Shown here: positions 7,319 through 15,763 of the stretch, piece by piece
How positions within the stretch are numbered: position 1 is the first letter of the stretch
How the letters are laid out: the number at the start of each line of letters is the position of its first letter
Notes under the pieces: generated by a model
Database searches by the model: none
Seen by the model: only the letters and a program-made list of their open reading frames with translations
What the model was told of the DNA's origin: nothing
Source: CAZGSG01 sp964528095
Lineage (GTDB): Bacteria > Bacteroidota > Bacteroidia > Chitinophagales > Chitinophagaceae
Direction of reading: 5' to 3'
Assembly (NCBI GenBank): GCA_964528095.1
Contig: CAZGSG010000069.1
Coordinates: 1-23,007 of the forward strand
DNA: 23,007 bases
Program-made: the position numbers and the translations under genes

Positions 7319-8626
7319 TTATATCACCACGCCTTCCAGGTCATAATCATATGCTTTCGTGATCTTTACCTGCACGAATTCCCCAATAGCCAATTTCTTA
7401 TCGGCCTGTATGATCACTTCATTGTCGACTTCCACACTATCGAATTCGGTACGGCCAAGATAACGGCCCGACTCTTTTTTATCAATAAGCACCTTAAAGG
7501 TTTTGCCTATTTTCTCCTGGTTTTTTTCGTAAGATATTTCCTGTTGCACTTCCATCACTTCCTGCGCTCTTCTTTCTTTTTCCTCCTGGGGTATGTTATC
7601 GACCAGGTCGTGAGCAGAAGTACCTTCTTCATGCGAGTAAGAAAATATGCCCACGCGATCAAAACGCTGTCGTTGCAAAAATTCTTTCAGTTCTTCTATA
7701 TCATCCTGTGTTTCGCCCGGAAATCCTGCTATTAATGTTGTACGTAAACAAATGCCAGGCACTTTTTCGCGAATAGCCACTGTAAGTTCTTCCATTTCTT
7801 CACGGGTGATCTGGCGCTTCATCGCTTTTAGCATATTATTGGCCGCATGCTGTAATGGCATGTCAAGATAGTTGCAAATATTATCGCGCTCACGCATAAC
7901 ATCCAGTATCTCCAGAGGGAATTTAGATGGATACGCATAATGCAGCCGGATCCATTCCAATCCCTTTATATCTGCCAGCCGGTGCAACAGATCGGGTAAG
8001 GTCCTTTTCTTATAAATATCGAGACCGTAATAAGTCAGTTCCTGGGCAATAAGCATTACCTCCTTCACTCCCATTCTCACTAATCCTTCAGCTTCTTTTA
8101 CAATATCCTCCATAGTCTTGCTGCTATGTTTCCCACGCATTAATGGGATGGCACAAAATGAGCAGGTACGATTGCAGCCTTCAGAGATCTTTAAATAGGC
8201 ATAATGCTGCGGGGTTGACAGAAGACGCTCCCCCAGTAATTCTGTTTTATAATCAGCTTCAAATTGTTTGAGAATAAGGGGCAGTTCCATTGTACCGAAA
8301 AAAGCATCCACTTCCGGGATCTCTGCTTCCAGGTTATTTTTATAACGTTCACTCAGGCAACCGGTCACATAAACTTTATCAAGCTTGCCTCTTTTTTTTA
8401 ATTCTACCTGGTCGAGGATGGTATTGATCGATTCCTCTTTGGCTTTATCAATAAAGCCGCAGGTATTAACGACTACGATATTGTGATCCGATTTTTTATT
8501 TTCGTGTACAACATTTATATCATTGGCCAGTAACTGGCCGCTAAGCACCTCGCTGTCTACCATGTTCTTACTGCAGCCGAGGGTAATGATATTGACCTTA
8601 TCCTTTTTGAGTGTTTTTGTTTTCAT
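7319..8626 (-). CDS. rimO: Ribosomal protein uS12 (Asp) methylthiotransferase RimO
   Basis: 435 residues, full length. RimO/MiaB-type enzymes add a methylthio group using two [4Fe-4S] clusters. The N-terminal UPF0004 domain has its three cluster cysteines in LGCSK (Cys18), NTCGF (Cys56) and TGCLSE (Cys90). The radical-SAM domain has EGCNRTCSFCAIP (Cys151, Cys155, Cys158), and a C-terminal TRAM domain covers about the last 60 residues. TGCLSERY together with the TRAM sequence places it with RimO (target Asp on S12) rather than MiaB. It has its own exact TAnnTTTG promoter box. In many Bacteroidota it directly follows ftsY; here three plus-strand genes lie between them. Confidence 0.93.
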   Translation of the reverse strand: MKTKTLKKDKVNIITLGCSKNMVDSEVLSGQLLANDINVVHENKKSDHNIVVVNTCGFIDKAKEESINTILDQVELKKRGKLDKVYVTGCLSERYKNNLEAEIPEVDAFFGTMELPLILKQFEADYKTELLGERLLSTPQHYAYLKISEGCNRTCSFCAIPLMRGKHSSKTMEDIVKEAEGLVRMGVKEVMLIAQELTYYGLDIYKKRTLPDLLHRLADIKGLEWIRLHYAYPSKFPLEILDVMRERDNICNYLDMPLQHAANNMLKAMKRQITREEMEELTVAIREKVPGICLRTTLIAGFPGETQDDIEELKEFLQRQRFDRVGIFSYSHEEGTSAHDLVDNIPQEEKERRAQEVMEVQQEISYEKNQEKIGKTFKVLIDKKESGRYLGRTEFDSVEVDNEVIIQADKKLAIGEFVQVKITKAYDYDLEGVVI

Positions 8627-8636
8627 TTTGAAGCCG

Positions 8637-8644
8637 CAAAGGTA
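8637..8644 (-). promoter_or_regulatory. -7 promoter box of rimO
   Basis: On the minus strand these bases read TACCTTTG, an exact TAnnTTTG match ending 10 bases before the rimO ATG, so the leader would be very short. No TTTG is present 19-21 bases further upstream. Confidence 0.5.
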
Positions 8645-8706
8645 AACTAACCAACCAACTATTTTAATATTCTCTTGTGAAATGATTTACTGATTTTTGT
8701 AGCGAA

Positions 8707-9348
8707 ATGATCCAACTAACTGATATTCAAAAGGCTTTTGGCAGCCACCTGGTATTTGATATTGATCAGTTGCAATTGCAGACGGGTATTACCTGGTTAA
8801 AAGGAGCAAATGGCTCGGGGAAATCCACTTTTTTAAAAATGCTGGCAGGCCTGCTGCCCTTTAAAGGCCAGGTCATATTAAATGGAAATACTGACCTGAA
8901 AAAAAACCCGGTACAATACCGGTTCCTCGTCAATCATGCTGAGGCAGAACCCTCCTATCCTTCTTTTTTGCCCGGCTCCGATCTCACAGAGTTTGTCCGC
9001 AGCGTCAAAAAAGGTACTGCCAACGAAGTGAATAAAATAAAACAGGTATTGGGTATCGGTGAATGGCTGGATAACCCGGCCGGCAGTTATTCAAGCGGTA
9101 TGCTGAAAAAACTGTCCCTGTTGATGGCTTTTACCGGTCAACCAGCCTGGATATTGCTGGATGAGCCTTTCACTACACTAGACCAGGCTTCACAAAAAGC
9201 ACTTTGTGACCTGATCAGCCAAAAAAAACAGGAAGGAGTTTCATTCCTGCTTACCTCGCATCATGATATAGCACCTGTTGATCTGCCGTTGAATAAAATA
9301 TTGCTGCTGAAAGACAAAAAGATAGAGGAGACCGGTTTATATGAATAA
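8707..9348 (+). CDS. ABC transporter ATP-binding protein
   Basis: 213 residues, a single nucleotide-binding domain. Walker A is GANGSGKST (33-41), the signature loop is YSSGMLKKL (a variant of LSGGQ), Walker B is WILLDEP, the D-loop is TTLD, and the switch His lies in LLTSHH. It is short, with a compact helical domain, as in ABC-2-type exporters and heme-exporter CcmA-like ATPases. The last 8 bases overlap the start of the following membrane-protein gene (ATGAATAA), indicating translational coupling and a two-gene transporter. The substrate cannot be told. It is divergent from rimO across an 80-base gap. Confidence 0.9.
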   Translation: MIQLTDIQKAFGSHLVFDIDQLQLQTGITWLKGANGSGKSTFLKMLAGLLPFKGQVILNGNTDLKKNPVQYRFLVNHAEAEPSYPSFLPGSDLTEFVRSVKKGTANEVNKIKQVLGIGEWLDNPAGSYSSGMLKKLSLLMAFTGQPAWILLDEPFTTLDQASQKALCDLISQKKQEGVSFLLTSHHDIAPVDLPLNKILLLKDKKIEETGLYE

Positions 9349-10465
9349 AACAGACCATATCCTATCACGCGCAGTGGCTGGGCCATACTACCGGCAACAT
9401 GGTGGCTTTTTACTGTTTGGCTTTTTTCTTCTTTTTGGAACACAACCTTCTTTCATTGATGCGGTACAGTTTCATTATGCCATCATAAAAAGTATATTAA
9501 CGTCGCCGGGGTTTTTTATAATTGCTGCATCGGCGTGGATTATATACGCTTTAAAAACAGTACATTTTTTTTATAGCAATCTGCAAAAAAATGCATTCCA
9601 GTTTTTATTTCTTTTAAATGCGCTTCCGTTTAAAAAGAGACTTGCCTCGCTATTGCGACTACAGATATCTTTTTTCATGCCGATTTGGATCTATTTTATT
9701 TTTGTCGTTTTTATTGCTATTAAAGAAGGCTATTATTCAGGTCTTTTGCTGGTAACGCTTACGCTGATCCTGCTTTGTGTAATTTCCGTCCTATTTTATA
9801 ATTATTCATTGAAGAAAGGAAGGTTCCTGCTGTTTTCTACAATAAGTAAGGCTTTTTTTCGTCCATGGCCCAGGAATCTTTTCAGTTTTTTGATCCGTTT
9901 TATTTTCAGGGAACAGTTTTTTGCACTGGCGATCATTAAGACCTTATCCTTTTTTAGTCTCTATGCGCTTGCCAGGCTGGAGGCGAATGTATATGAGGAT
10001 AGGATACTATGGCTCATCTATATCACAACACTCGTTGGCCATAGCATGCTTATCTATAAAAACCATCAGTTTATAGAATCGAAATTAAGATTTTACCGCA
10101 ACCTGCCTTTAAGGCCATTTCAAACATTACTTACTCTTTTTTTTATTTATTTCCTGTTGTTGTTACCTGAACTTTGGGCGCTTAAAGCAGTTGCGGTAAA
10201 CCAACACCAGCTTATCGATTTTACATGTATTGTAGCCACAGGCCCTGCTATGTTATTACTAATGCATTGCCTGCTTTATACAGGCGATATGAAAATGGAA
10301 GGGTATCTGCAATTATTATTTGGTATCTGGATCGTTAGTATCTTTTTCAGCCTCTCGGCCAATCGCTGGTTATTACCCCTTATTTGCATGGCAATGAGCT
10401 GTATCATTTTTTATATGTCTTATTACCGGTACGAAAAAAATGCGGAGGCGGAGGCATTAGAATAA
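9341..10465 (+). CDS. Integral membrane protein, probable permease of the preceding ABC ATPase
   Basis: 374 residues, mostly hydrophobic. About ten membrane-spanning stretches can be picked out (near residues 22-33, 57-71, 109-127, 132-153, 192-210, 222-238, 261-281, 296-312, 322-339 and 343-361), separated by short Lys/Arg-rich loops. It overlaps the ATPase gene by 8 bases, so it is very likely its membrane partner. I do not recognise a conserved permease motif, and the sequence is very rich in Phe and Leu, so family assignment rests on context. ABC-2-type export or membrane-protein assembly is possible. It ends 128 bases before nhaA. Confidence 0.75.
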   Translation: MNKTDHILSRAVAGPYYRQHGGFLLFGFFLLFGTQPSFIDAVQFHYAIIKSILTSPGFFIIAASAWIIYALKTVHFFYSNLQKNAFQFLFLLNALPFKKRLASLLRLQISFFMPIWIYFIFVVFIAIKEGYYSGLLLVTLTLILLCVISVLFYNYSLKKGRFLLFSTISKAFFRPWPRNLFSFLIRFIFREQFFALAIIKTLSFFSLYALARLEANVYEDRILWLIYITTLVGHSMLIYKNHQFIESKLRFYRNLPLRPFQTLLTLFFIYFLLLLPELWALKAVAVNQHQLIDFTCIVATGPAMLLLMHCLLYTGDMKMEGYLQLLFGIWIVSIFFSLSANRWLLPLICMAMSCIIFYMSYYRYEKNAEAEALE

Positions 10466-10593
10466 CACAGGGCGCCACGAATGATGTTTTAAAATATAGT
10501 ATTGGTTATAATGAAAACCTTATTTTGTGCAACAATCAGTGAAGTAGCACCCTCCTATCCGGCCAGTTGTTTTCATAATTAAAATACACACAA

Positions 10594-11778
10594 ATGCTGA
10601 CAACCCGTTTATTTGAAGAATTTTTTGATAGCGAGAAAGCTGGTGGAATTATTTTGCTGATCTGTACCATCATCGCTCTTGTGATAGCCAATGGTAGTTG
10701 GGGTGAATCGTTTATTCATTTCTGGCATTCATATATTGATCTTTCATTTTTTTCCGTTGAACTTAACTATTCCGTTGAACATTGGGTGAATGACGGCTTG
10801 ATGGCAATCTTTTTTTTATTGGTGGGTCTCGAAATAGAAAGAGAATTGTATGTTGGAGAATTAAAGAATATGCGCAATGCGGCCCTTCCGGTTGCTGCAG
10901 CCATCGGAGGCATGCTTGTACCTGCGCTGATCCATTACTTATTCAATAAAGGCTCTATCAGCCAGTCGGGATTTGGTATTCCCATGGCGACCGATATTGC
11001 ATTTGCGTTGGGGATGCTGGCATTACTGGGTAAGCGAGTACCTTATTCACTGAAGATCTTTCTTACGGCCCTGGCCATCATCGATGATCTTGGAGCAATA
11101 CTGGTTATCGCCATTTTTTACAATGATGGCATAGCCTGGGTCTATCTTTTATCTGCGCTCGGGATTTTTGCCGGTCTGTTTATTCTGGGGAAAATGAGAG
11201 TATACAACCTGTTTTTTTATATTATTCCAGGCATTGTCATGTGGTATTGTATGTTGAAATCAGGCGTGCATGCAACGATCACAGGAGTACTGCTGGCATT
11301 TGCCATTCCATTTGGAGGGGATAATGAAAAAAGCCCTTCCTACCGGCTGCAGCATTTTTTGCATAAGCCGGTAGCATTTATTATCCTTCCTGTTTTTGCT
11401 CTTGCAAATACGGGATTGTTATTATCGGATGGATGGGCAAGTGAATTAAGTAATTCCAACAGCATTGGTATTATACTTGGATTGTTTGTTGGCAAACCGC
11501 TGGGAATCGTTCTATTTTGTTTCCTGCTTACAAAAATGAAACTGGGAGCATTACCGGTAGATATCAACTGGAAACATCTTTTAGGCGCCGGTATACTTGC
11601 TGGCATTGGTTTTACGATGTCCATTTTTATTTCTAATCTTGCATTTGCCGGGAATACCCATGCGGCAGAATCGGCTAAGATCGCAGTATTAGTGGGCTCT
11701 GCCATCTCCTGTGTAGCAGGACTTGGGGTATTAAAATATGCGACGGCTCAAAAAAACTCCCGGCCGCTTAAGGCCTGA
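10594..11778 (+). CDS. nhaA: Na+/H+ antiporter NhaA
   Basis: 394 residues, full length. An inner-membrane exchanger that expels Na+ (or Li+) in exchange for about two H+, for sodium tolerance and pH control. The ion-binding residues are visible: Asp134 in PMATDIAFALG and Asp164-Asp165 in LAIIDDLGAIL, matching Asp133 and Asp163-Asp164 of the E. coli enzyme. VNDGLMAIFFLLVGLEIERE (66-85) is a hallmark segment, and FVGKPLGI is also conserved. It lies downstream of the ABC pair on the same strand with a 128-base gap, so it may have its own promoter; none of the boxes there is exact. Confidence 0.95.
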   Translation: MLTTRLFEEFFDSEKAGGIILLICTIIALVIANGSWGESFIHFWHSYIDLSFFSVELNYSVEHWVNDGLMAIFFLLVGLEIERELYVGELKNMRNAALPVAAAIGGMLVPALIHYLFNKGSISQSGFGIPMATDIAFALGMLALLGKRVPYSLKIFLTALAIIDDLGAILVIAIFYNDGIAWVYLLSALGIFAGLFILGKMRVYNLFFYIIPGIVMWYCMLKSGVHATITGVLLAFAIPFGGDNEKSPSYRLQHFLHKPVAFIILPVFALANTGLLLSDGWASELSNSNSIGIILGLFVGKPLGIVLFCFLLTKMKLGALPVDINWKHLLGAGILAGIGFTMSIFISNLAFAGNTHAAESAKIAVLVGSAISCVAGLGVLKYATAQKNSRPLKA

Positions 11779-11825
11779 ATTTTTGACGGCAAGAAAAAAC
11801 CGTAAATGAAGGTAAAGAAGAATGA

Positions 11826-12797
11826 TTATCCTTCTTTACTCTGCAGGTTAAATAAGCTATCAACAAATTCATGTTTGTCGAATACAAGCAGGTCTTCCAT
11901 TTTTTCACCTACGCCAATGAACTTAACAGGGATTTTGAATTGGTTGGCAATAGCCAGTACAACGCCTCCTTTTGCTGTACCATCTAATTTTGTAATGGCG
12001 AGTGCAGTTACTTCAGTGGTTGCGGTAAATTGTTTTGCCTGTTCCAGGGCGTTTTGTCCTGTACTTCCATCGAGCACCAATAATACTTCATGCGGCGCAT
12101 CGGGGATAGTTTTTTGTATTACACGTTTGATCTTGCCGAGCTCTTCCATAAGGTGAGCTTTATTATGCAGGCGACCGGCCGTATCAATCAGCACCACATC
12201 CGATTTTCTTGCAACAGCGCTTTGTACTGTATCAAATGCCACAGCAGCAGGATCGCTGCCCGTATCCTGTTTTACGATTGCCACACCTGTCCTTTCACTC
12301 CATATTGTTAACTGATCTACGGCTGCGGCCCTGAAGGTATCTGCAGCGCCAAGCAGGACGTTCTTCCCGGCTTTTTTGAAGTTATAAGCCAGTTTCCCGA
12401 TAGTAGTGGTCTTTCCTACGCCGTTCACCCCGACTACAAGGATTATATAGGGTTTGGTTGGCAATTCAGAGTCAAAGGCATAACTGTTCGATTCGGGGGC
12501 ATCCACCAGGATATGTTCGATTTCCTCTTGCAGCATCTTATTTAATTCTGCAGCATTCATGTACTTATCCTTAGACACCCGCTTTTCAATACGCTCTATT
12601 ATTTTAACCGTGGTTTCAATGCCCACATCGGCACTAACCAGCGCTTCCTCCAGGTTATCCAGGACTTCTTCATCAACGGTACTTTTACCGGCTATGGCTT
12701 TAGTGATCTTTGCAAAAAAACCTTCCTTGGTCTTTTGTAATCCCTGGTCGAGGCTTTCTTTTTCCTTTTTACCGAATAGTTTATTGAAGAATCCCAT
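11826..12797 (-). CDS. ftsY: Signal recognition particle receptor FtsY
   Basis: 323 residues. The SRP receptor GTPase docks ribosome-SRP complexes at the inner membrane. The N-terminal four-helix N domain covers about residues 25-95. The G domain has the P-loop GVNGVGKTT (123-131), DTFRAA (153-158), DTAGR (205-209) and TKLDG (269-273), and closes with the FIGVGEKMEDL region. The acidic A domain found in E. coli FtsY is reduced to about 20 residues (GFFNKLFGKKEKE), a membrane-targeting helix, as is usual in this phylum. It follows the rpmB-rpmG-DUF4295 operon on the same strand, but a terminator and a structured leader lie between, so it is probably transcribed separately. Confidence 0.95.
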   Translation of the reverse strand: MGFFNKLFGKKEKESLDQGLQKTKEGFFAKITKAIAGKSTVDEEVLDNLEEALVSADVGIETTVKIIERIEKRVSKDKYMNAAELNKMLQEEIEHILVDAPESNSYAFDSELPTKPYIILVVGVNGVGKTTTIGKLAYNFKKAGKNVLLGAADTFRAAAVDQLTIWSERTGVAIVKQDTGSDPAAVAFDTVQSAVARKSDVVLIDTAGRLHNKAHLMEELGKIKRVIQKTIPDAPHEVLLVLDGSTGQNALEQAKQFTATTEVTALAITKLDGTAKGGVVLAIANQFKIPVKFIGVGEKMEDLLVFDKHEFVDSLFNLQSKEG

Positions 12798-12819
12798 GGA
12801 GAAGAATTAAAAATTCAGC

Positions 12820-12884
12820 AATAAAAGATCAAAGCCGGCAGGTACTTATGGATATAAGGAGAATGCACTGTTTGATCTTTTATT
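12820..12884 (-). repeat. 14-base inverted repeat with nested hairpin in the ftsY leader
   Basis: AATAAAAGATCAAA (12820-12833) and TTTGATCTTTTATT (12871-12884) are perfect reverse complements enclosing 37 bases. Inside the loop CTTAT/ATAAG form a smaller hairpin. The element ends 22 bases before the ftsY ATG and follows the terminator of the ribosomal-protein operon, so it would be part of the ftsY leader or promoter region. Confidence 0.6.
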
Positions 12885-12900
12885 TTTAATATTGACTTAT

Positions 12901-12936
12901 AACAACAAAAGCCATCCGCGCAAACGAATAGCTTTT
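12901..12936 (-). terminator. Intrinsic terminator of the rpmB-rpmG-DUF4295 operon
   Basis: In the minus-strand RNA, AAAAGCUAUUCG pairs with CGGAUGGCUUUU around a six-base loop (12 pairs, two of them G-U), followed by a U-rich run UUUUGUUGUU. It begins 24 bases after the DUF4295 stop codon. The wobble pairs would be A-C mismatches in the opposite strand, so the hairpin is directional. Confidence 0.7.
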
Positions 12937-12959
12937 AAATATTTTACCAGCTCATTAGA

Positions 12960-13130
12960 TTATTTCTGAGCTAAAAAATCTTTGATCTTGTCTTTGTGTA
13001 CGATCTGCTCCTTGAAGGTATAAGCTCCGGATTTAGGACTGCGTACAGCTTTGATCACTTTTGTATAATTCTTTGATTCTGCTGCTTGCTTTGGATCTTT
13101 CTTGATCGCGGTTTTTGCTGCTTTTGCCAT
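12960..13130 (-). CDS. DUF4295 small basic protein, ribosomal-operon companion
   Basis: 56 residues, beginning MAKAAKTAIKKDPKQAAESK and ending KIKDFLAQK. It is strongly basic, with no cysteines and no membrane segment. This is the small DUF4295 protein that in Bacteroidota sits after rpmG. Its role is unproven, but the charge and the constant linkage to L28 and L33 suggest a ribosome or rRNA association. It lies 91 bases after rpmG and is followed by an intrinsic terminator, so it is the last gene of the operon. Confidence 0.9.
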   Translation of the reverse strand: MAKAAKTAIKKDPKQAAESKNYTKVIKAVRSPKSGAYTFKEQIVHKDKIKDFLAQK

Positions 13131-13154
13131 GACTTAAATTTGAAAAGTTGAAAA

Positions 13155-13223
13155 TGCGAATGTGCGAATTATTCCTACTCCTCACATCCATTCCAAATAT
13201 GCACTACTGCATATTCGCACATT
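13155..13223. repeat. Overlapping inverted and direct repeats between rpmG and DUF4295
   Basis: AATGTGCGAAT (13159-13169) and ATTCGCACATT (13213-13223) are perfect inverted repeats 43 bases apart. Within them AATATGCA (13196-13203) and TGCATATT (13208-13215) form a competing 8-base hairpin with loop CTAC. TGCGAAT also occurs twice in tandem at 13155-13161 and 13163-13169. The right arm runs into the rpmG stop codon. Confidence 0.55.
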
Positions 13224-13404
13224 ATTTAATTTCTTTATGAACAGTCACCTTCTTCAGAATGGGATTGAATTTCTTCAACTCCAGTCTTTCAGGGTTGTTT
13301 TTCTTGTTCTTAACAGTGATGTAACGGCTTGTGCCAGGCTGGCCACTTGTTTTATGCTCCGTACATTCCAGGATCACCTGTACACGATTTTTACTCTTTG
13401 CCAT
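13222..13404 (-). CDS. rpmG: 50S ribosomal protein bL33
   Basis: 60 residues, a normal length. A small protein of the large subunit near the E site, contacting 23S rRNA. The family signature is seen in SRYITVKNKKNNPERLELKKFNP. Only one cysteine is present (CTEHK), and the second CxxC pair is absent (KKFNP in place of KKYCP), so this is the zinc-free C-minus form of L33. It lies 58 bases after rpmB and 91 bases before DUF4295 in a ribosomal operon on the minus strand. Confidence 0.95.
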   Translation of the reverse strand: MAKSKNRVQVILECTEHKTSGQPGTSRYITVKNKKNNPERLELKKFNPILKKVTVHKEIK

Positions 13405-13462
13405 TTTGTTTACGCTTTATGATAAATACGCTTGTTCAATTTAATCTTCGGCTTCGCCGGGA

Positions 13463-13699
13463 TTAGATTTTTTCGCCTCTCAACCGCAGTTCTTTTACTA
13501 CAGTAAAGAGACCTTTTTTATTGATCGTGCGGATCGCATCAGTTGTTAACTTCAACGTGATCCACTTATCTTCTTCGGCCAGGTAAAACCGCTTCTTTTG
13601 CAAATTGGGGAGAAAACGACGCTTCGTTTTAATGTTCGAGTGCGACACTTTATTTCCGCCCACTGGGACCTTACCTGTAACCTGACAAACTCTAGCCAT
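13463..13699 (-). CDS. rpmB: 50S ribosomal protein bL28
   Basis: 78 residues from the ATG at 13699. MARVCQVTGKVPVGGNKVSH is the conserved L28 start, followed by KTKRRFLPNLQKKRF and the C-terminal DAIRTINKKG region. An open frame continues about 46 codons upstream, but the family start and a promoter box at 13723-13730 rule that out. A single Cys5 replaces the two CxxC pairs of zinc-binding L28, so like the L33 here it is a zinc-free type. First gene of the rpmB-rpmG-DUF4295 operon. Confidence 0.95.
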   Translation of the reverse strand: MARVCQVTGKVPVGGNKVSHSNIKTKRRFLPNLQKKRFYLAEEDKWITLKLTTDAIRTINKKGLFTVVKELRLRGEKI

Positions 13700-13722
13700 G
13701 ACGATTAGAAAATTTAGGACGG

Positions 13723-13730
13723 CAAAGGTA
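13723..13730 (-). promoter_or_regulatory. -7 promoter box of the rpmB-rpmG-DUF4295 operon
   Basis: On the minus strand these bases read TACCTTTG, an exact TAnnTTTG match and the same octamer as the rimO box. It ends 23 bases before the rpmB ATG. No clear -33 TTTG. Confidence 0.55.
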
Positions 13731-14120
13731 GGAGTTTTATACGAGAATCCAGAACCCAGGCCATAGATTTTTTGCACGTGTGTTGAAAACCGCTGAAAGC
13801 TCCGTTCAGCTTGATTTTCAGCTCCAAAAATAACCATTTATTTTAAATACCTCTTGCTCCCCGGTGACTAAAAAATATATTCCGGGCATGTGAAGGATAG
13901 TTTGCCTGGTGATTTTCGGATACCAGCCGGCGTTTGCAACTTTTCAAATCCAGGGCTGTTATGATACAGGTTTTAAGATTTGTAAAATAAATGGTGAGAT
14001 TCCTGATGAATTCATGGATATGGGTCACTGTTTTTGACCAATTCCCTGTTTTCAGATAACTTCGCCACTCATTTCCTATACCAATCTTTTTTCGGTTAAC
14101 ATTAAAACAATCAACCAAAT
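13731..14120. other. Long intergenic region between rpmB and lpdA, no gene seen
   Basis: About 390 bases between the divergent rpmB promoter and the lpdA start. A 94-codon minus-strand frame (13843-14127) overlaps the lpdA start and has no recognisable family, so I do not call it. Near-matches to the -7 box for lpdA occur at 13975-13982 (AAGATTTG) and 14029-14036 (TGTTTTTG), each one mismatch from TAnnTTTG and neither convincing. A short CCCGG/CCGGG pair surrounds bases near 13870. Nothing else is supported. Confidence 0.5.
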
Positions 14121-15524
<1,404 letters not shown>

Positions 15525-15680
15525 GTTTTTGAGTTCCATTATTTACGGTTTCAGATTCAGGTTTTTCAACATTGAAAACGGGATCGAAAATGATTGGGTT
15601 TGATATAATTGTTGAAAATCAATGACCTTTACATCTGGGAAAACTTTTTGAAGAAAATTTTTTTTGAACTGAAAAAATTG
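15525..15680. other. Gap between lpdA and the candidate small RNA
   Basis: 156 bases without an open frame. It holds a near-perfect palindrome TTTTCAACATTGAAAA at 15563-15578 (7-base arms with 2 bases between) and A/T runs just before the promoter box at 15681. The palindrome is too tight for an RNA hairpin and may be a protein-binding site; no function is claimed. Confidence 0.35.
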
Positions 15681-15688
15681 TAGCTTTG
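15681..15688 (+). promoter_or_regulatory. -7 promoter box of the candidate small RNA
   Basis: TAGCTTTG, an exact match to TAnnTTTG in a gene-free gap, not followed by any coding start on this strand. TTTG sequences at 15647-15650 and 15663-15666 are upstream but not at the standard 19-21 base spacing. The sequence before it is A/T-rich (GAAAAAATTG). Confidence 0.55.
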
Positions 15689-15692
15689 TGGC

Positions 15693-15763
15693 ATCAGCGG
15701 TTGGCTAGCGATAGCCCCCAATGACAAAGATTTGAACAGGACCTCACGGGGTCCTGTTTTTTT
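15693..15763 (+). ncRNA. Candidate intergenic small RNA (about 70 nt)
   Basis: Downstream of an exact TAnnTTTG box the sequence forms two clean hairpins and stops. The first is GGCTA-GCGA-TAGCC (15703-15716), a five-pair stem with a GNRA tetraloop, which can be lengthened by TT/AA across a CCC bulge. The second is the terminator at 15736-15757. Between them lies an unpaired stretch (AATGACAAAGATTTG) that could act as a target-pairing region. No open frame longer than four codons is present. The start near 15693-15696 is set by distance from the promoter box only. The family is not recognised; it could be a lineage-specific regulatory RNA. Alternatively the terminator could serve lpdA read-through and the promoter box could be chance. 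Confidence 0.5.
15734..15763 (+). terminator. Strong intrinsic terminator
   Basis: ACAGGACC (15736-15743) pairs perfectly with GGTCCTGT (15750-15757) around loop TCACGG, followed by seven T. It closes the candidate small RNA, and would also stop lpdA read-through. Its T-run overlaps the stop codon of the convergent gene at 15762. In the opposite direction there is no equivalent T-run. Confidence 0.85.

Noticed and set aside
13442..13465. TAATC...CGGC-TTC-GCCG...GATTA hairpin between rpmG and rpmB
   Set aside because: It has internal mismatches and overlaps the rpmB stop codon. It is too weak to assign a role.
13700..13837. Upstream extension of rpmB to 124 codons
   Set aside because: The conserved L28 N-terminus begins at 13699, and an exact promoter box lies inside the extension.
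15722..15736. Mini open frame ATG-ACA-AAG-ATT-TGA inside the candidate small RNA
   Set aside because: Four codons only, with no ribosome-binding sequence and no regulatory codon run, so a leader peptide is not supported.
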